DNA of 64,000 nt from Eudromia elegans. Taxonomy: Eukaryota > Chordata > Aves > Tinamiformes > Tinamidae. Location of the stretch: contig PTEX01000300.1 in NCBI GenBank assembly GCA_003342815.1, positions 394,680-458,679 on the forward strand, given 5' to 3'. Below are positions 1-12,900 of this stretch, piece by piece. The position numbers and the translations under genes are program-made. The notes below the pieces were generated by a model. It saw only the letters and a list, made by a program, of their open reading frames with translations. It did not search any database and had not been told where the DNA came from. The stretch's first letter is position 1; each line of letters opens with the position of its first letter.

Positions 1-1249
1 CACAGACTTGAAACAATGCCAAGATAATTTTACTCCTGAAGATATTGATGCCACTGAACTGAGCAGAGAAAACAGTGACTGGTTTTTTTTTTTTTTTAAG
101 ATGTGGATGGGAGTCACATGCTGTTGGAATGTTTCTGAAACCTGGGTTTGTATTTTGCCTTCAGTCAGCTGAATTCAGCTATAATTTTTCCACTAATAAA
201 AGTTGAGATGGTTCAGATCAGCTTCTCTTTTAAAGACTGCACTAAAGTCTTGGGAGTGATGACATTCATGAGCTTATGGAAACATGCTTTGTATCACCCT
301 AAATTGCTGGAAAGTGAAAGTGCTGCAGACACCTTTCTTCCCTTGTTGACTTTTAAACATTTTATTTATCCTTTTTGCTAAAAGCATTTTAAAATCTTAA
401 ATATATTTTTGTAATTCAAGATATGTAGCTTTGCTATAGCATTTTAGCCTGAACTCCAATGTCAATTTCATATAGAAAATAATAAAAAATAAGATGTATT
501 TTACTGTTGTAAAACTAATGTGAGGAAGATCTTGTTTGGTCATGGGAGCTTTGTGACTTTGCAACTGTAGTATTTTGGTACCCAGTTAAGCACACGGGAG
601 AAGGCTAGATTCTGCAGAAGTTTGCTCAGCACTTACCAAAAATCCAATACCTTTATGTGGAAATTGTTCACTTAAAGAGCAGGAAAACTTGAAACCTTTC
701 TGAAAAGGTCATGCCTTTTACTTCTCAATTTTTCCTCAATATTTGAACAACTTTAAGAAAAGAATTTTTAACACTGAGGAAGTGTCTGAAAAGTATATAT
801 CTATCAAACTTTCAGATCAATAAGCCTGATCTCACTCTGTAACACCATTCTTCATAGTCTTTCTCCTATATTCTACCAAAGCTGTTGACATATGTCTGTG
901 ATGCTCATCATATGTTCCAGTTTTTGAGGTGTACCTGAGTGTACACCAGGAGCACTGAAAGTACAAGACCTAGGACAAGAAATCTATTAAATACAATTCT
1001 AACAAACAAATCATGTTTTCTAAATTAAAAACAAAAGCAAAAACCAAAACCAATCAAACAAATTAAAACTCACAGTACCTCTTTCATGTTCTCTATATTT
1101 TTACTATTAAGCTCTGGAAATCTGGTTCAGCAAAAAACTTAATTGTGTGCTAAACTGCTAAATTCCATGAGATCCTGTATGACTTTAAGGGCTTTGATGG
1201 ATCCCAGACTTAATAGTTAATTTTTATTATGGTACATTTGTAGTTGGGC
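1..1249. other. AT-rich non-coding stretch, nothing recognised
   Basis: No repeat family, RNA gene or convincing open frame is recognised here. The only sizeable frame, about 77 codons near 148-381, has no familiar motif and fits chance expectation. A run of T near position 80-96 is the only simple sequence of note. Confidence 0.6.
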
Positions 1250-1990
1250 CTTTCTCTCCTACCTAACCCTTTCCCTTATCTTTAGGCATAGCTCTGATCT
1301 CAAGCAGTATCAGAACTTGATCCCTTCACTCACTTCTTGCTTGAAAGGAAACAATGAGGAACAATTTTGATGCAGCCTCATACAATCATTTGGCTTCTCC
1401 TTGCAGCAGCATACCACATGAGCCTCTAGAGCTTGTCTCTCGCCTAACTCTGTCATTATCCCTAACCCTTACCCTAGCCCTTGCTTTGATCTTACATTGA
1501 GCCTAAGCTGTCTGTAAAAGCCTGATCAAATGGAAAATTTTGTGCTGGCACTGGTGCAGCCTTACACTTTCCTTGACATGCCCTTTGTATCCTTGTACCA
1601 CCTTAGTGTCCAGGCTTTTTCTCAAACCAGGACAATTTTGTGCTGGGATCAATGTTGGTGTAACCTTACTGTTTCTTTGGCATCCCCTTTGCAAAGCCAC
1701 AGGACATTTGGCTATAAGCTTTCTCTCAATCAGTCTAACTCTAGACTGCATCTAGTTTTAAGGCCAAGCCTACACTTAACCTCTCCAACACCTTTTTTTT
1801 TTTGAAAGGAAACGATTGTGTTGGGAGAAATATTGAAATATTGGTACTACCTCACACTGCCTCTTGTACACCCTTGGCAGTATCACACCGCCTGAGATAA
1901 CCCATGCCACCCCAATGTCTTTAGGCATTTTGGGCCCTAGTCTTAGACTAAACCTAGCCATAGCTCTAACTACATCTGTTTCTTATTTCT
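1250..1990. repeat. Decayed tandem array, monomer about 185 bp
   Basis: Two kinds of block alternate. Block A contains an ACAATTTTG-like word followed by a core resembling TGGTGCAGCCTTACAC and then CTTTGGCATGCCCTTTG. Cores begin near 1368, 1552, 1656 and 1842, giving spacings of about 184, 104 and 186 bp. Block B is rich in CTAAC, CCTAG and CCCTTA words and occurs near 1262, 1444, 1733 and 1942; the first two are 182 bp apart. The short second interval is explained by one monomer lacking block B. A GAAAGGAAAC word opens the first and last A blocks (about 1343 and 1804). The monomers are too diverged to be young. Overlapping open frames on both strands here are unrecognised and probably by-products of the repeat. 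The family is not identified. Confidence 0.55.
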
Positions 1991-2764
1991 ATCATAGCTT
2001 TGTCCTTAGCACATTAGTTTCTTTTTTTTCTGTCTTTCATTTACTGTGTCTCAAGCACTTAGTTTTGTGTATTTGAATAAAAAGTTATTAGAAGTGTTCT
2101 CTTTTGTTTTATTAATCTCATATTTTTGCAATCATACTACTTCAGTTTTAGCTGGCATCCTCATTTCAGACAAAAAGTAAGAAGGAATTCCACTCTCCTT
2201 ACTTTAGAGTTATATATAATATTTCATTTTATTGTCTTATAACAACAGGGCCCTATAAAATACTTATTCTTTTCTTGTACTTTCTCTTCTCAAGCAATTA
2301 TTTATGTTGACCACATTGCAATTTTAAAATATAAAATAATTGAATATATGGAATGATGGACTCAAGGTAGATTTTAGCATATCAACAATGTCAATATTTA
2401 TTTATTGCAAATTGTGGTAAAAGAGGCTTTAGCTCCTGAATCACCTTGCCAATTATTAATAAAAAAATCACTTTAAACCAGTATTCTGACTCATTCATTC
2501 ATTGAGCAGCTGTAACAAAAGTACAAGATATTATTATCACTCAACAAGTTTTTTTGCACTTCATCTCTCAGTCTTCTTAGTAGTATCTTCATGTGGCATA
2601 AGGCAAGATGAGAACCAATACTCAACAATTGCAATTAAGGCACTGGCCAGTGAAATGGAGCTGTTGTAATGAAGGAATATACTTTTTTACTTACTTCCTT
2701 GCTAGGAGAGGCTGCTGTGGTGCTGTGAGCTGGGAGAAATTACATTTCTAATCACTGTATCAAC

Positions 2765-2790
2765 CAGAGAACCTTACCTAAGGTTCTCTG
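2765..2790. repeat. Perfect inverted repeat, 12-bp arms
   Basis: The arms CAGAGAACCTTA and TAAGGTTCTCTG are exact reverse complements separated by two C residues. A transcript of either strand could form a short tight hairpin. No loop, flank or neighbour suggests a terminator or RNA gene, and chance cannot be excluded. Confidence 0.6.
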
Positions 2791-5700
2791 TGCCAGACTA
2801 AAGAGTCTGTTTTTTGTTCTTTTTTTTTTTTTTTCTTCCCCAATTGCAGAAGACATACCTAAAGAGTTCTTAAGTGAATCCTGTACCATTCTGTTATTTG
2901 TGCTGGGTTAAGTGTAGTAAGATGGGCAAGAGTAGGGCTTTTTATGCTGCATTTTTTTCTGTTTCTTTGCATAGTTAATCTTCATGTTCATAATTATTTG
3001 CCACATAATTTTTCCATCAGCAGAGAACATCTTCTTGACTTCTTTGAGAGTAGTTCTAAGTGAAAATCCACTATTCTTCGCTGACTGTGCCTTATCAATC
3101 TTTAGCTCATATGGCGGTATTAATAGATCTTTTTTTGGAAAGGAATGTAATTATTAACACATGCAACTGACTTTTGGGATATTTTGGAAATTTTTTTTTT
3201 TTTTAAAAAAGAATGCATTCATTCCCCAGACATTCAAAATAAACTTTCTTAGAGCTTAGAGAGGTATTTGTGAAAAGCAAATAGCAAGGGTACATTTAGA
3301 GTGAAATCATTATTGATTCAAAATGTGCTTGGAAAATTCTTCAGAATAATTCAGCAAGTGCTAGCAGATTTCCACCTAGAATAAGCATCCTGTTTTCAAG
3401 AAGTAACAGATCCAATAAAACACAGCAGTGTGTATACATATACATAAATATTCTTAGTCGAAGAGGTGAGTAAGCCATATGATACTCATTGAAGATAATG
3501 CGAACAGTATGACCAAAACCCAGCTTACAACACAGAAAATTCTTCCTAGTAGCGCTACATAAAATGAAGAAAATGTTAAATAGGAAAAAATTGCATCTCT
3601 TAAGGTTTTTGTAAATATAAAGCAAATCCTAGTCAAGAAAATTTTACTCACATAATAATAAAATTACCATAAGAAAAAAACTTGGTTGTGGTTGGAGAAG
3701 CTCTAGCAAACTTCAACTGTTATAATTTAATATGGAATCAATTTCAACTTCAATGTAAGGGATACTTTACTGTCTACTAGCTCTCCATTCCTGTCTTCTG
3801 AAAAATACACTGTTTAAGTAGGTATTCTCACTGAAAATCAAAAGGATATTAGGATTATTAAAGTTACAAGATTATAGAAGAAAAATCATGATCAACTTGA
3901 TCTTTAAATAAGTTTTTTTTCTTCATTTTTCTCCATTGGGATAGTCTATAATTTTTCCACGTTGCTTTGGCAGGCTCCACAGTGCAGGTATGCTTTCCCA
4001 TAATCACTTGCTACAGTTGTAAAGTATGAATATTTTGAAATTAAGGTCCCAAAATATATGTAAGATAAGACCAAAAATTACAGAGTACTGAATGAGACTA
4101 TTTTTAATCTTTGACCTATACAATAAATTATATAGGTCTTTGAAAAAGAAAAAAAGATGGTTAAGAATTAATTTAGGCCCCAGGTTAGTGTATATTTATA
4201 TTTGCATTTTTACTGGTTGCTTACAGTTGAGTACATATTAGCTTTGTTTCGGTGGAATAGGCAGAATCTTCCTCATTTCTTTCTTTTCCCAAATATAAGG
4301 TTAAAAAAAATCCCAGTTAAAACAGAAACATACATTTTACTTCCTAAAATACTGACAGGGATTTCTTTATTTTTTCTTTTTTCTTTCTTTTATTTCTGTA
4401 ATTGATCTTAAAGCTATCAACATCTTTTCTCTGGAACAGTACCTCCTTTTAGGGTATTCCTTTCAATTCTGCAAGTCTTTACATCTTCTCATCTTTGACC
4501 AGGTCCTTGACTTGAGGAATCAAGCTGCAACCCAGCTTTCTTAGAATACCAAGTAGAATGACGACCTCAGTCCAAAGCAACACCTAACTCAGTAACAATG
4601 CTGTATTTTTATTTGCCTTTTGGATATGCTCTACTAGATTTTTAGGGGCAGAAGACAATTCTGTGATCTTTAATACATTTAAAAAATTAAAATAAAACCT
4701 ATACTTCTGTCTTTATCTTTGGTGGGCTATGATTCGAGGTGTGAGAACATAGCCAGGCAAACTTCATAGACTTCAGATTAAAAACACTTTGGTTATTGCA
4801 GAAAATACTCTGCAGTGTGTAGTCAAACCAATATACATCTGTACGCCTAATGTATACCACAAGGTGTGTTTAAAAAGTGTTACATAGTATCTTAGTGATA
4901 AGATTCTCTGAACATCACTCCTGTGTCTCTGTAAGATTTCCTGTGGCTTTGAAATCTTTTTGAAGGCTATTCCAAATCCTACTGAGATGAGTGAAAAGAC
5001 TAACTAAATTGTGAGCTTTGCTTCAGGTTCTTTTGCATCTCTTCTGTATATTGTATCTGTCAGTGTCTTCCTTTTTATGTTATCTTAGACTAGTTTTGAA
5101 CGCCTGCTTATTACGGAGTCTCATAAAAGTGACATTTTCAAGTACACTGGTTACCTGACTCTTCTTATTTTTTCAAATAGCTATCATCACACTCATGGCA
5201 ATTGTATGCATAATCTGAAATACAAATCTAGACAGCTAGTAGTACTATTTTCACCAGTATGAACTATTAAATATTTAAGAGTGTAGAGAGGAATCTGTAA
5301 GGATATTATGATACTCTGAGGATTTTGTAACTAACTCCACTACCAATGAGGGACTTAACTATGCAGAAATGTGGCCATGTTCATGATAAATGTACTTAAG
5401 CTTCCCATAATTCATTCCCCAAATCTAGACAGAAATGGAGGCTGTGCAGGTCATAAACTGTGAGTCTAACAGTTGAGATGTGCTGGATTTATTGTATGTG
5501 AATTGCATAGTGAGAGAGGGAAACATAACCATCTGCATACAGGTTGCAGTTTATGCAAGTCTGCTTCATTCTAACAGTATGGGAACTGCTCGTGCTCCAT
5601 GCACAATCTGTGGCTATTTGGCTGGGACTTAGAGATGCTCAGCAGTTGCATGCAGGACTGTCACAGCTCTTGCCATACAGTACTGAAAAGGGGTTCTCAC

Positions 5701-8700
5701 AGTCCTTTATCCTTCAGTAAGTCTATATTGATTTCACTAAAGATGTAATAGTTGCACAAAAGTCCCAGAAAATGGAGAGTCAACTCCTTAAGTATAACGA
5801 ATGAATGGCAGAAAGCTCCATTTTTGTGTTATCTGACTCCTGTACTAGTCTTCCTACATATCTTTCTAAGTCCAGATCTTGAAGTCTCAGAGCTTGAACA
5901 GTCACTGAATTCCTTTTGTTTTGGTGGGGTTCCATATGAATGCGCTCACCTGCATTTACCTACATACTGAAATCTGCAAAAGGAACATGCAGGGAAGTTG
6001 TAATTAACTCCTCCAGGATTTAAATGATAGTGAACAAAAGCACTTTATTCCTAAAGGGAAACCTGCAGGGTTTGATATATTTTTACAAGCACAGTTTAAT
6101 TTTACATATTGAGTTAATTCATTTCAACTTTCCAGCATCCCTCAGGAGACAAGTGCTTAAGCTACATATTGTTTCAGCAGAATATAAGTCTGAAGAGTAT
6201 TTAGTTTAGTGGAACTCAGTTCTCCTTGATGCCTCTAGGGCTACTGGAATAGAAATGTTAAGTAATGATACAATAATAACATGGTAGCTAGATGCATTAA
6301 ATGTCACAATACCATCCTTCTGGTTTACAACAAGGCATACAAAATCAAAATTAAACTCCTGGTCTGTAATAGGCATCTGTTACCAACACCAATTTTTATG
6401 AAACAGTAAGAACAGCAAGTGAAAGAATTGGCTGCAGGCTGTCCGAAAGGATCTCTGCAATTTCTTCTGGATTATCACACAAGTATAAATTAGTATTCCA
6501 AGCTGCTGACACTTCTGGTGCTAAAGCTAGCATGAGAAGTGTTACATGTCAAGAACACTTCTTACCAATGAACTACATGAAAGAATTGTCTGCCAGTGAG
6601 CGAAGAACAATAATGTTATAGAGGTCTTAAAAACACCTGTAAGGGCACTATGATTAACACCTGTTGCAGTATCGTTAGAGGCTCTATGTTGTCTAGGAGT
6701 CTATGTGTTACTGAATTGAAACATTCTGTTCTAGAATAAGAAATTGTAGAATTGCTTATCATTCCTTGATAGAAGTTACCTAACCATATTTTTCACAAAA
6801 AGCAAAACAATCTGGAAAGCTATAAAAATTAATTGAAGATTACTGTTCTTAAGGATCTGCAGTCCTTAATTCCCTGCATGAGTATAACGCCCAGCTTCAG
6901 AATGGAAACACTAACACTGAAGATTCCCTTTAGCCTTCTAGTGCACACAGGAGCTGGGGAAAGGTGGTCTTCCACACTCCAGACAGGCTTTTCACTGCAA
7001 CAATGAAAAAAAATATTAAAATTTTAGGTTCACAGCAACATGTCTGAGTAGTCCTGAGACAGATGCTTGAAGCAGAAAGAACCCTTTCTTTGATTTTTTT
7101 TTCTAAGACTGGCTTAAATTCATGATTGTGCTGGCTGTGAGGAATGTCTTATTTGCCATTCAGTAAGAGAGACTGTATCACCTAATTCAGGACTCCCAAA
7201 CTCAGACAAATGTGGTCATATTCTTTCTCTAGCCAAATGAATATTCTATTATTTACATAAAGGGAAACAGTTTTCTCTATTTCCATCACGGTAGGTAGAT
7301 GTTCTGTACCCTAAGCATGAATCTAGTTCTGAGTTCTGCTCCGTGTTAGGATATGTTACCACAGTAGCAAGGTGAGAACACAACAGAGAAAGCTCGACAA
7401 GAGATACCAAACAAAGAATATTTAGTGGCAAAAGCTGTAGCATTCATTGAATTTCAGGATTAAAACCTATTTATTGCAAAGGTTCACAGCCAGTGGAAGA
7501 ATAACAGATAGATGCATTTATCTACAAATTCTGCATCCAAAGTAGGGTTCTGCGGGGTTTTAAACAGTGGTGTAAAATATCACACATTTAGCTTTATTTT
7601 ATCATCATCACCATTCCAAGGTACTTAGACATTATTAGGGCCATGGTTAAAAAAAAAAAAAAAAAGAAGAGAACTGTATTTACAGAACAGTTTTCTGAGA
7701 GTAGATCAGAATGGTTACCTTTTAGAGCTAATTAGGCTAAAGAGTCTAATTGGGCATGATGAACCTAAGAGCAGGTCAGGAGTTCATCTGTGTCAAAGAA
7801 TTCACCTGAGAATATGCTTGAAGGAGCATAAGAATTCATTTAGCCACTCCCTTCTAGGTACAAGTCACAGGTCATGAGAGGTAAGGTCTGATTACCTGCC
7901 ATTCAGTGGAGGTCAAGTACAGGATATACTAACAAACACGTGGAAACACTGGTGATTTATTTTAGTGCAATTTTCTAGAGTTCCTATCAGTAATCTAGCG
8001 CAATAATATGCATTTACAAAATCTTATAAGTGAAACAGATATTTATTGTGATCTCAAGATCTCAAATAAAGAGGAATTAAATATATATAATAATATAATA
8101 ATAAATAATAAATAAAGAGGAAAAGAGAAAAGGCAAAGGAGAGATGCTGTGAGCAACAAGACTCTCTCATTATTAGTTTTCCTTCACAGGGAGAGGGGAG
8201 AAATTAAAAAGTATTAACAGAAACATTTTATCATACCTAGTGTGGCTGTCTATGGTCCTTGAGTCATGTAGTATTCCACAGACTCAATTTGACCATTCAC
8301 TTAGAATAGAGATACTTTGAAAAGAAGAATCAATATCTAATACCTTGAAATATCAGAACAATATATTTCCAGTACAAATAATGGTGACATTCCTCATTAT
8401 CTCTCTCTCTTTTTTATTTTTTTATCTCTACTTACTGACAATGGCAGGCAATTTTCCTTGTACTTTAGCTTTATGCAGAAGGCATTTAGGATTTAACTTC
8501 ACTTTTATTTTGGTAAATGTGAAGTCAGTAAAGCCTCTACTATTGGACTAAAGGCATCTACTTACTCCAAATGTAAGATTAGAAAAACAAAATATTGTGT
8601 ATCTGAATACCTTTGAAGAATGACAAGAAAACACGACTTTTTTAAAAAATTTATTCTTGTCAAGCTCAATAATTTCAAATGTTGTTAATTTTGCAAATTG

Positions 8701-8783
8701 TACTTTATTGTCACTAGTTATCATTTGTAAATTTCTGCTTCAGAAAAGATCCTCAAGATGCTGTGCCTTAGTTTCATAACACT

Positions 8784-8802
8784 AAAAAAAAAAAAAAAAA
8801 AA
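8784..8802. repeat. Poly-A run, 19 nt
   Basis: This is an uninterrupted A run followed by CC and a further A run. It lies about 70 bp outside the 3' end of the minus-strand CR1 copy. CR1 elements do not end in poly-A, so it is an independent simple repeat. Confidence 0.9.
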
Positions 8803-8870
8803 CCAAAAAAAGTTCTGTCTGAATGTAAATAAATGAAGACATATCTTCTATTCAGCCTTTCTGTACTACC

Positions 8871-9921
8871 TAGAATCATAGAATCATTAAGATTGGAAGG
8901 AACGTTTAGAGAGCATCTAGTCCAACCCGCCTGCACAGGCAGGGTCACTAACAGCATTTTATACAGGATTGTGTCCAATCAGGTCTTGAAGATCTCCAGA
9001 GAAGGAGACTCCACAATCTCTCTCAGCAACCTGTTCCAGTGCTCGCTCACTCTCACTCTCTGTCACTCTGTCAAAAATATTTTCCTCAAGTTCCTGGGGA
9101 ACTTTTGATGCTTTAGTTTGTGGCCATTTCCTCTAGTCCTATTGCTGGCCGCCACTGAAATGAGGATGGCCCCATCCTCCTTGCTCCCTCTCTTGAGGTA
9201 TTTATATACAAAGAACAGGTCCCCTCTCAGCCTTCTCTTCTTCAGGCTGAACACGCCTAGTTCTCTCAATGTTTCCTTATAGGGCAGATGTTCCAGGCCC
9301 CTGATCATCCTCATAGCCTTGTGTTGGCCATTTCCAATAGCTCCACACCTCTCTTGTACAGGGGAGCCCAGAAGTGGACACAGTACTCCAGATGTGGCCT
9401 CACCAGGGCTGAGTAGGGGAGGACGATCACCTCCCTCAACTTGCTGGAGACGCTCTTCTTAATGCACCCCAGGATCCCATTGGCCTTCTTGGCCACGAGG
9501 GCATATTGCTGCCTCATGGTCAATTTGTCATCTACCACGATGCCCAGGTCCTTGTCTGCAGAGCTGCTCTCCAGAAGGTCAGTCTCCAGCCTCTACTGGT
9601 GTCTGGGCTTATTCCTCCCCAGGTGCAGGGCCTTGTACTTGTCCTTGTTGAATTTCATAATGTTTCTCACTGCCCACTTTTGCAGTCTGTCCAGGTCCCT
9701 CTGGATGGCAGCACAGTCCTCTGGGGTACCAGCTACTCTTTCCAGGTTCGTATCGTCAGCAAACTTGCTGAGGGGGCACTCTCTCCCTTCATCCTGGTCG
9801 TTAATTAATAAATTGGACAGGACTAACCAAGGACTAACCCCTGGGGGACACCGTTAGCTACAGGCCTCCAACTAGGTTCCATGTCACTGATCACCACCCT
9901 CTGAGATCTGCCATCCAAGAC
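8871..9921 (-). mobile_element. CR1 LINE, 5'-truncated, about 1.05 kb
   Basis: Read on the minus strand this is the distal part of CR1 ORF2 plus the 3' tail. The element's 3' end lies at the left, with ATAGAATCAT-type tail repeats at 8872-8886 and the conserved TAGTCCAACCC block near 8918-8928. Further right it covers the reverse-transcriptase region. The catalytic box FADD is intact as codons TTT GCT GAC GAT on the minus strand (9752-9763). Recognisable peptide stretches include VDDKLTM, RPHLEYC and FWAP within 9311-9538, and [10 protein letters not shown] within 9063-9314. These two stretches are in different frames, so the coding region is broken. The 5' end is missing, as is normal for CR1. 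Open frames on the plus strand here are antisense shadows. Confidence 0.95.
9063..9538 (-). pseudogene. CR1 ORF2 C-terminal fragment, frameshifted
   Basis: Two adjoining minus-strand open stretches encode the region downstream of the CR1 reverse-transcriptase core. The upstream one (9311-9538) ends in [10 protein letters not shown]; the downstream one (9063-9314) starts at [12 protein letters not shown]. In intact CR1 these belong to one continuous protein ([18 protein letters not shown]), so a small indel near 9310-9320 has broken the frame. No functional protein is expected. Confidence 0.85.
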
Positions 9922-12900
9922 TCATGCCAAGAGTCCATTACTAAAAATAAGGTTTGACATGAGAATTAAATTGCAAACAGCATTGTCTACATGCACATAA
10001 TGGATCTTGCATACAGAGAGAGAAATTCTTTTTCTTTAGACTTAGAGAGATTAAGGTCACATCAAAACATATTAAAATAAACAAACCTCCATAATCCTTG
10101 GCAGATTTATTACCTACCACACACTCTCAGAATCCTGTGAATCTTTGTAATTCTTAACATGAACAGCTGGTAGTAAATAACCAAACATAAAGCACTTGAT
10201 GGAAAGAGAAAGATACCTTTTTTTACTCCCAGTGAGGTTCTTCACTGGAAAGCTAATCAAAGAATGATTCAGAAGTAAAGCTGGAAACATTTTCATTTGT
10301 TTTTGCAGATGTCCTAACTTTTGAGCTTTATTTTATTGTATAAATATTTCAATATATATTGATATAAAAGCAAATACTAATAACTAAGGAAGGGGAAGTT
10401 TTCCAAGAACTTTCAAATCATTTTTTACATCCATCCTATTCAGGAAAGCTCTCCATTTATGATGACTACAGAGTCAGTTGGTTGCATAGGGGAAAACATT
10501 TAAAGAACATAGAAGAAAGGCAAAAGAGTAAGATGCTAATAAATTATTAAATAGCACCTACAGAATTCCTGTATATTTTGCCTATATGTTTTTTAATCTT
10601 TACTTGTGGAAGGGTTCTGTAGGAGGATTGAAATGAAAGACTTGCAAGAAACTCTTTCCTTGAAATAGTATTTGAAAGAGTATATGCAACTCTTCCTAGA
10701 TTAGTATTGTAATGGTGATCATCTCTTTGCTTGCATGTCTTCAAAAATTGTGTGTCTAATAGGACTACTGTGACAAGGTGGGTAAGTACAGTGATCCTAC
10801 AGTGGTCTAAAGAGATACTGTTCATGCACTGACCTCACTGCAACCATGTAAACCCAAGAGACCCAAACCCAAACCCAAACTGTATTTGCTGTTTTTATTG
10901 TATTTGTTACTGAACAGAACAAATTGCAGCTAGTCTCATTTCAGGAGCAGGGATTCAAGTGGAGATGGAGAGAAGATGGAAGAAGAAGCTGAAAGCCAGA
11001 AACTGTTTTCCTCAACTGTCATCATCTGCTACCTCACACGTCTTTGGAGGAGTAGGAAGTACTTGGAACCTTGGCTAGAAACAGTATATGACCACAGTTT
11101 AGTTTTGCAAGTATTCTTAATTTCTTTTGTACTCTGTTTATGCTGAAGACTCACATATAACTAGTACGTTGTATCATCTGCAATATCATGAATGATGATC
11201 TCATTTCCAGCTGTCTTTAACATTTCTCATCTCACTAAAACAAGGCAGACCCGGGAAAGAAGCTGTCATGTTGTCAGAAATGCTAAGTAGTACAGAACAC
11301 TGCACGCATCTCTTAAGAGTAGTATCAGTTGCATCCTCTGTTCTTTATACAGACTTCAAAGATGACACTGGAACAGGTTCAAAGTCTACATCATTATTTT
11401 TTAGGTATTCAGGGGGAAATTCTAAGATGCAAATTTTCGCTTTTCTAGAAGAGCAAAAGTGATGGGGAAATCTAGCTGTGCAGGAAGCTAGAAAGACTAG
11501 AATGTACTGCATGGAGAAATTAGAGCTTTTAAAAACTGCTTTTAAAAGCCCATTTCTTGCCTTATCCTCTCTATTTAGCATAAACTCACACTCTAAAAAC
11601 AAAATAGCCCTTAATTTTCCTTCTTCCCTTGGGAAGAGAAGGGAAATCACAGATATGTCAATCATGCAGGGCAGCTGAAACATATCATCAATTAAGCGGG
11701 GAAAACGATTGAGCAGAGTGTGATTGCATAACAGCTGCTTCCATAGGGGGTGGTATCTTCTTGTATGTGTATGAAAAAGAACAGTTAGACTTCTTGCTAC
11801 AGATCCACACATCTGAAATTAAATCTTATTCTACACTCAAATCAAAGTCTATTCTCAAGGATGCTGGCTATAAATGAGTAGTTGTTCAAAAGTCTACAGT
11901 CAAAGGCTATGTTACCACACTGTCTAGACACCTTGCCCAGGGAAAACATACAAGTATGTCAGTCCATCTAAACACAAGATCTTCTAAACAGATGGACCAT
12001 GTAAACACAGGTGGACAACTGGGCTTGAACCTAAAACTTGATCACTGATGTGAGGAAGTATGGCATATAGACTGTTTAAATTGGACAGGTATCCAGCTAG
12101 ATGAGAGAAACCACATATTGCTTTTAATCTGTTGAGAATCTGATCCATTACTTTTTGCATGTCAGATCTCTACATTTCAAGAAGTAATTTTCAACAGTCA
12201 TGCTACCATCATAAATAACAATAAAGAACCTACACAAAGTTTTCTTATTATCGTTATTGCTTCTCTATATATTTCTGTTTTTTTTCAAAACACACTAGTA
12301 AGAGAATTCTAAACAATATTCATTTTGATTCTACAAATTTCTTAAAGCAACTAAATGAACTTACTAAATGAACTTAAAGAAGCACAGAATGTTGTTGAAT
12401 CTGTCTTATCTCTGAGACATTATTTCTGTAAAACAAAGCAAAACGTTTTATGAAAAGTGGTTCTAAAGCTGTTTTTCTCCAGCATTCCATGGTCAAGATC
12501 TGATAGAAAATCTCTCCAAAGAGGTCTTATTATATAGTTTTTGTGAAAGGTGACAGACTACTTCTTTGAGCACTGAAAATAAGGTTCTCTCTCAGTAGTA
12601 GACAAAAAATATTTTACTGTCCTGTAGACAGTAGTCCAGTACAGCCCATGAGGGAAGAAGTTAGACTTATATTTTCACTGAGTCTTTCAATAAATGCAAG
12701 GAAACACGACACAATAAACCTTTCTAGATATGCATTCCTGTTGTTCAGAGGTCAAAAGGGTGCTTTGATTTTCACCAAAGTAGTTGCCTGATAGTGCATC
12801 TTGTTTGGCTGAACAAGTGGACTACTTCAGATCAAAACAGAAATTTTCAGCTATTATAAGCTAGCAGCAAATTAGTACTCAAAAAAAGAAAGGACTTACT

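Larger units (their letters stand above)
1991..8870. other. Long non-coding stretch with poly-A/T tracts only
   Basis: I see no gene and no recognisable transposon. The region is AT-rich with several A or T runs, for example near 2821-2834, 3190-3204 and 7651-7666, an AT-only patch near 8083-8113 and a run of 19 A at 8784-8802. Open frames of 60-95 codons occur on both strands, but none shows a known motif. A 12-bp-arm inverted repeat at 2765-2790 is listed separately. Confidence 0.55.

Noticed and set aside
1459..1480. Interstitial telomere sequence (CCCTAA repeats)
   Set aside because: CCCTAACCCTTACCCTAGCCC is only a few degenerate units and falls inside a longer 185-bp-period repeat, so it is not evidence of a true telomeric insertion.
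2850..2906. Exon-like segment after a long T run and CAATTGCAG
   Set aside because: The strong acceptor look comes from a homopolymer T tract. The open frame is only about 18 codons and the donor (GTTAAG) is weak.
9441..9857. Plus-strand open frames of 100 and 138 codons
   Set aside because: They lie antisense to the CR1 reverse-transcriptase region and show no independent protein features.
11345..11812. 155-codon minus-strand open frame
   Set aside because: No recognisable motif, no splice or start context that stands out, and the length is within the range expected by chance in a 64 kb six-frame scan.
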